A DNA stretch of 64,000 nt from Dallia pectoralis (lineage: Eukaryota > Chordata > Actinopteri > Esociformes > Umbridae), in NCBI GenBank assembly GCA_029465975.1, contig CM055728.1, positions 3,493,908-3,557,907 of the forward strand, given 5' to 3'. The notes beneath the pieces are model-generated. The model saw only the letters and a list, made by a program, of their open reading frames with translations, searched no databases and was not told the origin of the DNA. This document shows positions 56,500 to 64,000 of the stretch, piece after piece; the stretch's first letter is position 1, and each line of letters opens with the position of its first letter. The position numbers were made by a program, and so were the translations under genes.

Positions 56500-57072
56500 G
56501 CCACGAGGCTGCTATCTTGACTAGTAGTTTTTCACTGGATTTTATTTGAATTGTGGTGTGTATTTGCTCTTGTGTTTTATTTTATAATCCAGCCACTACC
56601 GTTTTTTGTTAGTATTTAATTATTTTGTATTTCAATAAGTTTCATCAGAATAAATTAGCCCAACATTAGTTTGTGTCCTGTAGTTGCACGTTACGCCAGG
56701 CTACATTTAGATCAATATAATATTTATTGACTAGATTTAAAAGCAAGGCTAATGTTCGAAAACAATTTAATTATTAGACAGAAAATAAAGCGACATCCAA
56801 TATTACCAGCGCAATGGTAAGAAAGATGAGAAAAATTTTTCACTACAATATAATCCCAAAACACTCCCAAGTCAAACCAATGGTCTTAACGATCATCGCA
56901 GTTTTTAAACCCGCAATATTTCTTTATTTTTTTTTGACAGCTGTATGAACTCTGGCATTAGTCTTGCTTTCTACTATAGTCTCAAAATATCTTTGACTAT
57001 TGCTAAGGAGGTTGTTGTAATGTACTGTCATACATATCTCAACGTTAAGTTGGACCTTTAGGTAATGGGCAG
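56500..57072. repeat. Distal shared segment of block Y (inverse of 50,766-51,338)
   Basis: Runs from CCACGAGGCTGCTATCTTGA to TTTAGGTAATGGGCAGTGG. Sequence left of 56,500 may correspond to what lies in gap 2. Confidence 0.82.
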
Positions 57073-57195
57073 TGGTGGGTATTTATGGTCACTGTTTAGG
57101 CCCAGATGTGTTAGTGTTGTATTGCCAACTCCTGTATTTATGGTCACTGTTTAGGTCCAGGTGTGTTAGTGTTGTATTGCCAACTCCTGTATTCA
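57073..57195. repeat. 55-bp array (block Y, about 2 units)
   Basis: Inverse of the units at 33,893-34,389; GGTCACTGTTTAGGCCCAGA occurs in the first and a variant with GGTCCAGGTG in the second. Confidence 0.88.
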
Positions 57196-57387
57196 TTGTC
57201 ATGGTAACTCCTATGGCAAGTATAGTGGTTGTCACGGCATTGTCATGGCTATTGTCATAGCAACTCCTATGTAGTACGAGTACTAGTTGCCATAGGTGTT
57301 TAAGTAAAAATACCCAATATATCAATTGTTGAATATTTAATTCATGCTTAAGACAAATTAAGAAAAACTACATGTGTTAGAAAAGCA

Positions 57388-57882
57388 TTGGGCCTGGTTG
57401 AGAAGTGTGTTGAAATTGCAGTGGGCCTGGATGAGGAGTGTGTTAAAATTGCAGTGGGCCTGGATGAGGAGTGTGTTAAAATAGCAGTGGGTCTGGATGA
57501 GAAGTGTGTTAAAATTGCAGTGGGTCTGGATGAGAAGTGTGTTAAAATTGCAGTGGGTCTGGATGAGAAGTGTGTTAAAATAGCAGTGGGTCTGGATGAG
57601 AAGTGTGTTAAAATTGCAGTGGGCCTGGATGAGAAATGTGTTAAAATAGCAGTGGGTCTGGATGAGAAGTGTGTTAAAATTGCAGTGGGTCTGGATGAGA
57701 AGTGTGTTAAAATAGCAGTGGGTCTGGATGAGAAGTGTGTTAAAATTGCAGTGGGTCTGGATGAGAAGTGTGTTAAAATTGCAGTGGGCCTGGATGAGGA
57801 GTGTGTTAAAATAGCAGTGGGTCTGGATGAGAAGTGTGTTAAAATTGCAGTGGGTCTGGATGAGAAGTGTGTTAAAATGGCA
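57388..57882. repeat. 33-bp tandem array (block Y, 15 units)
   Basis: The unit is GTGGGTCTGGATGAGAAGTG plus TGTTAAAATTGCA. Since 33 is a multiple of three, frames stay open on both strands: plus GLDEKCVKIAV, minus ILTHFSSRPTA and NFNTLLIQTHC. Variants T/C at GGT/GGC CTGG, AAG/GAG and ATT/ATA are scattered in a patchy way. It ends at CAATATGCACACTTTGGGGA. Confidence 0.95.
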
Positions 57883-57929
57883 ATATGCACACTTTGGGGA
57901 GAGGACAGTGTGTTGACATTTATTCACTT

Positions 57930-60650
57930 TTACAAAGAAGGAGGAAGGAGGACTGGTTCAGAGCAAGGGGAGGGAGGAGGTCATCATTTTAGAGTTTCTT
58001 TTATTGTGTTGCCTGTTTGTTTGCTCTTTGTGTTGTTTTAGGCTGCATTTATTCACTTTGACCACAGAAGGAGGAAGGAGGACTGGTTCAGAGCGGGAGG
58101 ATGGAGAGAGGAGGTCATCATTTCAGAGGTTTTGTTATTGTGTTGCCTGTTTGTTTGTGATTTGTGTTGTTTTAGGCTGCATTTATTCACTTTGACCACA
58201 GAAGGAGGAAGGAGGACTGGTTCAGAGCGGGAGGATGGAGAGGAGGTCATCATTTCAGAGTTTTTTTTATTGTGTTGCCTGTTTGTTTGCCATTTGTGTT
58301 GTTTTAGGCTGCATTTATTCACTGTGACCACAGAAGGAGGAAGGAGTACGAGGTCAGGGACGGAGGAGGACATCGTTTTAGAGTATCTTTTCTTGTTTTG
58401 CTTGCTTGTTAGCCATTTGTGTTGTTTTAGGCTGCATTGTTTCAATTTTTACCAGAGAAGGACGAAGGAGGACTGGTTCAGAGCGGGAGGATGGAGAGAG
58501 GAGGTCATCATTTCAGAGGTTTTGTTATTGTGTTGCCTGTTTGTTAGCCGTTTGTTTTGTTTTAGGCTGCATTGTTTCAATTTTGACCAGAGAAGGAGGA
58601 AGGAGGACTGGTTCAGAGCAGGAGGATGGTTAGAGAGGAGGATCATCATTTCAGAGGTTTTGTTATTGTGTTGCCTGTTTGTTTGTGATTTGTGTTGTTT
58701 TAGGCTGCATTTATTCACTTTGACCAGAGAAGGAGGAAGGAGGACTGGTTCAGAGCGGGAGGATGGAGAGAGGAGGACATCATTTCAGAGTTTTTTTATT
58801 GTGTTGCCTGTTTGTTTGCTCTTTGTGTTGTTTTAGGCTGCATTTATTCACTTTGACCAGAGAAGGAGGAAGGAGGACTGGTTCAGAGCGGGAGGATGGA
58901 GAGAGGAGGACATCATTTTAGAGTTTTTTTATTGTGTTGCCTGTTTGTTTGCTCTTTGTGTTGATTTAGGCTGCATTTATTCACTTTGACCAGAGAAGGA
59001 GGAAGGAGGACTGGTTCAGAGCGGGAGGATGGAGAGAGGAGGTCATCATTTCAGAGGTTTTGTTATTGTGTTGCCTGTTTGTTTGATTTGTGTTGTTTTA
59101 GGCTGCATTTATTCACTTTGACCAGAGAAGGAGGAAGGAGGACTGGTTCAGAGCGGGAGGATGGAGAGAGGAGGACATCATTTTAGAGTTTTTTTTTATT
59201 GTGTTGCCTGTTTGTTTTGTGTTGTTTTAGGCTGCATTTATTCACTTTGACCAGAGAAGGAGGAAGGAGGACTGGTTCAGTGAGTTTTTTTTATTGTGTT
59301 GCCTGTTTGTTTGCTCTTTGTGTTGATTTAGGCTGCATTTATTCACTTTGACCACAGAAGGAGGAAGGAGGACTGGTTCAGAGCGGGAGGATGGAGAGAG
59401 GAGGTCATCATTTCAGAGGTTTTGTTATTGTGTTGCCTGTTTGTGATTTGTGTTGTTTTAGGCTGCATTTATTCACTTTGACCAGAGAAGGAGGAAGGAG
59501 GACTGGTTCAGAGCGGGAGGATGGAGAGAGGAGGACATCATTTTAGAGTTTATTTTATTGTGTTGCCTGTTTGTTAGCCATTTGTGTTGTTTTAGGCTGC
59601 ATTTATTTCAATTTGACCAGAGAAGGAGGAAGGAGGACTGGTTCAGAGCGGGAGGATGGAGAGAGGAGGTCATCATTTCAGAGGTTTTGTTATTGTGTTG
59701 CCTGTTTGTGATTTGTGTTGTTTTAGGCTGCATTTATTCACTTTGACCAGAGAAGGAGGAAGGAGGACTGGTTCAGAGCGGGAGGATGGAGAGGAGGACA
59801 TCATTTTATTGTTTATTTTATTGTGTTGCCTGTTTGTTAGCCGTTTGTTTTGTTTTAGGCTGCATTGTTTCAATTTTGACCAGAGAAGGAGGAAGGAGGA
59901 CTGGTTCAGAGCAGGAGGATGGGGAGAGAGGAGGTCATCATTTCAGAGGTTTTGTTATTGTGTTGCCTGTTTGTTTGTGATTTGTGTTGTTTTAGGCTGC
60001 ATTTATTCACTTTGACCAGAGAAGGAGGAAGGAGGACTGGTTCAGAGCGGGAGGATGGAGAGAGGAGGACATCATTTTAGAGTTTCTTTTATTGTGTTGC
60101 CTGTTTGTTTGCTCTTTGTGTTGATTTAGGCTGCATTTATTCACTTTGACCACAGAAGGAGGAAGGAGGACTGGTTCAGAGCGGGAGGATGGAGAGAGGA
60201 GGTCATCATTTCAGAGGTTTTGTTATTGTGTTGCCTGTTTGTGATTTGTGTTGTTTTAGGCTGCATTTATTCACTTTGACCAGAGAAGGAGGAAGGAGGA
60301 CTAGTTCAGAGCGGGAGGATGGAGAGGAGGACATCATTTTATTGTTTATTTTATTGTGTTGCCTGTTTGCTCTTTGTGTTGATTTAGGCTGCATTTATTC
60401 ACTTTGACCACAGAAGGAGGAAGGAGGACTGGTTCAGAGCGGGAGGATGGAGAGAGGAGGACATCATTTTAGAGGTTTTGTTATTGTGTTGCCTGTTTGT
60501 TTGTGATTTGTGTTGTTTTAGGCTGCATTTATTCACTTTGACCACAGAAGGAGGAAGGAGGAATGGTTCAGAGCGGGAGGATGGAGAGAAGAGGTCATCA
60601 TTTTAGAGTTTATTTTATTGTGTTGCCTGTTTGTTTACCATTTGTGTTGT
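57930..60650. repeat. Satellite array Y, inverted (about 21 units)
   Basis: Same monomer as Z and X on the opposite strand; more regular than Z. One unit is cut short at 59,270-59,285. The plus strand keeps a long open frame (58,132-58,836) only because several monomers are multiples of three. Confidence 0.95.
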
Positions 60651-60925
60651 TTAAACTAGGTGCACCTGAGCCATTTGGACCCCATTAGCGCCAGACACCA
60701 GCGCCCGCTGGCGTCATTAACACACAAATCATCCCAATTAGGACCAACATTCTCCTCCAGCATCACCAGCCATCCACAGATTAACCAGCCATCCATCAAA
60801 AGTATCAGAGAATCTACTGTGTTATCATCCTGAATGAAATGAATTATGATGATTATAAAGTAAAACAATTTACTAAAATAGTATGGTTGTTGTTCTCTTA
60901 TGTGACCTGAAAATACAAAAATAAT
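60651..60925. repeat. Satellite-block boundary segment (block Y)
   Basis: Inverse of 42,050-42,290, from TTTAAACTAGGTGCACCTGA to GTGACCTGAAAATACAAAAA. Beyond it, a short unique stretch (60,926-61,004) leads to the piggyBac duplication. Confidence 0.82.
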
Positions 60926-61279
60926 AAGATGATTTCAAAATGCACAGACTATGGCATTACAATTGCGACTCCAAAAATCGAATTAATAAATATCCGTCTG
61001 TAACTAATTCTATACAGATAGGGCTAATAAACGTATGTCCTATTTTGATGTAGTAAATTCTAAAATGGTTTAGATCAACAAGCGACGTGATTGGCAGCAG
61101 GCTATAGACATATTGCCACACAGACTCTTGAAATAAAAACTTTACAGTTACATTACATAACTCGATCATTTTTATTTGTAAATGTATTACAGTCCAGTTA
61201 CTGAGGCAATGTAGACAATGAAACACGTTTTCGAAAAGAGTTTGTATTGGCCACGGTCGGCTTTAAAACGAATATTTTT

Positions 61280-63102
61280 CTATTCTTCCTTTCCACAGTC
61301 GGTACACAGCTTCAGGGGTTTGTGTGAACAGGACACGCAAACAAAACGGTTGCACTGCACACAGTGTTCATTAGTCTTGTTACGAGTGCACATGCGCACT
61401 TGACACTGTATTTTCTTGCCTGGTGGGAGTTGCTGTGGCAGGGGAACATGTCGAGGACGAGCATAACGTGCCTCTTTTGCAGCCTCCTTGGTGGCTGTCT
61501 GCGCGTTCATGTAGTTCTCACGAAGCTCAAATGCCAAATCCATGATGAAATCTCTCCTGCTGACTGTCTTGTCGAGGCATTTCGTGTAGAGCACATGTGC
61601 GTTGATAGCAGCCATGTCTAGCAGGTTGTAGAAAACCGCAACTGGCCAGCGACGAGTTCCTCCCTTTACAGAGTACAATCTTGCCATCTGGTCAAGGGTA
61701 TCCACTGCAACCTATTGAATAAAAAGCAATAAATATTCATATTAAAATAAAGCACAACATAATAGCAATACAATAATAATAGGAGAGCAATTTGTACATA
61801 AATCTACATTTTCCAGACGTACCTTTGAGTGATTGTAGTCTGTGACTGTCTCTGGTTTTTTCTTGAGTCCTCTGGTGATGGAAACACATGGATGCATGGT
61901 GCTGAGGAGGCACATATTCTCCTTCTTCTTCCACCTGTAGACTGTGAGTGTGGCTTTCTCACTTGTCATCACTGTCGTGGAATAAAGCTCTGCTGGTGTT
62001 TTGTTCTGCGCACATGGAGGCATCTCGCGTCTCTGTTTGTTCATCCTTCCCAACAGACTGGTTTTCTTTGCCATTAACTTTTCTGCCAGGGAAAGCGATG
62101 TAAAATATGTGTCCGTTGTCACGTTTCTGCCTTTGCCGGTGAATGGCTCAGTGAGTCTCAGAACCACAGTCTCCGACAGCCGCACACCCACTGTCCTGGT
62201 TTCATCTTTCCCCAGATATGGAAATCCATTGAGCATGTACTTTGTGTCGACATCCACAGCCAACCAAAATTTGATCCCAAACTTGTCCTGTTTGTTGGCC
62301 ATGTACTGTGTAAAACGGCACCGAGCTTTAGTTGGAAACAGTTGCTCATCAACACATATGTTCACTCCTGGCTTGTAACAAGCAATGGAGTTTTTCACAA
62401 AACCTTTCCAGGTGTCTGAGACGGCAGCAAACTTATCCGTTACCAGGCGCAGTTCTCTTGTCTCCTTGTCATCAAACCGTAGGTGTCGCATTATCTCTCT
62501 GAAACGGTTGCGTGTCATAGTCTCACGGAAAAAGTCCAATCCATAGCGATCAGACCAAAACGAGTCTAATTTCACTCTCATTCCGCCGTATGCGCCGCGG
62601 ACATACAAAAGCGCGATGAAGGCTTTGAGTTCATCAACAGTCATGTCCCACGTTACCTGTCCTTTTCTGTGTGCATGAGTAACTGTACAATCTCTGATGT
62701 GCTGCAGCATTGCCATGTCACACACACAAAGAAAACTGTCAAGTGCGCAGCCAATGCGGCTCTTAGCGTGAGTTGTTGGTCCTGTTGCCTCTGTCAGGAT
62801 ATTCTGCAAACGGACATTCCTGGTGCGCTCTCGTTGCTCGTTTCTATCCAAATCGTGCCATCCCTCCCAGACTCTTGTCTCACAGTGGCAGTTCGGGTCT
62901 CAGTTGGCTCTTTGCGGGTTTTCCTGCGACGAGGCTCAGGTATTGGAGGTGGCGGATCAATATCAGATTCCGATGAACTGTCGTCATCTGACACGTCGAT
63001 TTCAGGCTCGATTTCTGATCCTCCATCAGATTCCATCTCGTCTACATTTTGCAGCATCTGCAATGCAGTCAGCGTGTCAATTGGTTGAGCTCGGTTTGCC
63101 AT
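61280..63102 (-). pseudogene. piggyBac-family transposase copy 2, two exons, N-terminal frameshift
   Basis: It has the same exon plan as copy 1: ATG at 63,102, intron 61,712-61,822 with GT-AG ends, stop at 61,280. Here the segment before the intron is in frame (PETVTDYNHSK), and all catalytic Asp residues and the Cys-rich C-terminus are intact. The break is near the N-terminus: GG at 62,812-62,813 where copy 1 has GGG, which disconnects the acidic N-terminal region from the core. The two copies thus have complementary single defects. Confidence 0.88.
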
Positions 63103-63629
63103 TGCGACCAAAATAGTAATTTGGACTGTTGTGAGTTGAGATTTTATACCATCCCCAGCCTTTCATAATACAGTATTTAGACCGCCCACTATTATTCATC
63201 ATTAGACAAGTGTTCCAATTCAATCACCCTCATTCTTCATCAGTCCGTTTAAATCACATGCTTATATGTGTGTATGGGTTTATCGCCCATTTGTGTACAA
63301 TGGAGGTGTGTATCGCCCATTCAACCATTGACGTCAGGAGTTCATTGAGGAGTGATCGGTATCTGGGTACCGCAATTAGCGCCTTTTGGATACCAACGCC
63401 CAGCGACGTGTGATTTTGGCCTCAGGTAGGCAATTTATTCATAGAAAAACATGTAAATAGGCTCTGATATAGTTTTCAGTTTGTGATTTTACAATTCTAA
63501 AAACGGGACAAGGTAAAATGCACGTATGTAGGAAAAGTCATGCAAAGTCAAGGGTGTACCTTTTCAACGTTGTATATGTCTTGATTACTAAACGAAACGC
63601 CGGCAGGCTCGGGCTTTTGGCGCTCCTAT

Positions 63630-64000
63630 GGCTGCATTTATTCACTTTGACCACAGAAGGAGGACTGGTTCAGACAGGGAGGAGGGAGGAAGGAGATCAT
63701 TTTAGAGTATATCTTTTTTTGTTTTGCCTGTTTGTTGCACTATTTGTGTTGTTTAGGGCTGCATTTATTTACTTTGACCACAGAAAGAAAAGAGGACTGG
63801 ATCAGACCGGAGGAGGAAAGACATAATTTTAGTGTATCTTTTATTGTGTTGCCTGTTTGTTTGTTTGCTATTTGTTTTGTTTTAGGCTTCATATAGTCAC
63901 TTTAACCACAGAAGGAGGAAGGAGGACTGGTTCAGAGCGGGAAGATGGAGGCAGGAGGACATCGTTTTTGAGTAGACCTATCTTTTATTAATTTGCCTGT
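63630..64000. repeat. Satellite patch V at window end
   Basis: Same diverged monomers as patch W (GGCTGCATTTATTCACTTTG, CCACAGAAGGAGGACTGG). It runs off the window. Confidence 0.9.

Larger units (their letters stand above)
61005..64000. repeat. Direct duplication, copy 2 (partner 51,839-54,834), cut by window end
   Basis: See partner. Small differences visible: one extra T at 61,856-61,861, one missing G at 62,812-62,813, and shorter purine runs at 63,785-63,815. Confidence 0.9.

Noticed and set aside
57388..58041. Open frame of 217 residues with GLDEKCVKIAV repeats as a repeat protein
   Set aside because: Generated by a 33-bp tandem repeat and equally open on the other strand; it runs into satellite without a natural end.

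Overview
The window reads as repeat-dense nuclear DNA of a teleost fish. The evidence is the transposon mix (DIRS-type and Ty3/gypsy retroelements, an L2-like LINE, an L1 relic, PIF/Harbinger, piggyBac and hAT elements), spliced transposase genes with GT-AG introns, and two 500-N scaffold gaps. I found no convincing host gene, rRNA, CRISPR array or bacterial operon. The gene content is that of mobile elements and their decay products.

Layout. 1-3,890: old relics (hAT end, BED-finger exon, L1 tail) in AT-rich DNA. 3,895-9,587: a DIRS-type tyrosine-recombinase retrotransposon on the minus strand, with inverted terminal repeats and an internal complementary region. 9,750-10,605: a hAT-type non-autonomous element with an 8-bp target duplication. 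10,736-14,044: an unclassified DNA element flanked by TA, with a second element apparently nested inside it. 14,916-19,734: Ty3/gypsy copy 1 (minus) inserted in an L2-like LINE. 20,808-21,842: a duplicated block and unclassified DNA running into gap 1. 22,343-33,607: a large array of ~123-135-bp monomers, followed by 55-bp repeats and a GC-rich 30-bp repeat inside an LTR-element fragment. 35,848-41,420: Ty3/gypsy copy 2 (plus), again inside the same LINE at the same site, so it is an inverted duplicate of copy 1. 42,050-51,338: a second composite satellite block, interrupted by a two-gene PIF/Harbinger element. After gap 2 come piggyBac copy 1, a short satellite patch, a third LINE-locus fragment, an inverted third satellite block (56,500-60,925), piggyBac copy 2, and more satellite to the window edge.

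The region is best explained by repeated segmental duplication, inversion and deletion of a few ancestral segments, with later nested insertions. The same ordered block (boundary, ~125-bp satellite, 33-bp array, linker, 55-bp array) occurs in whole or part three times. The gypsy-in-LINE locus occurs twice, and a further fragment of that LINE locus once. Nearly every break in a transposon reading frame is a one- or two-base change in a homopolymer run, often at different places in otherwise near-identical copies. That could be real decay, but it is also what uncorrected long-read errors look like, so the elements should not be called dead from this sequence alone.
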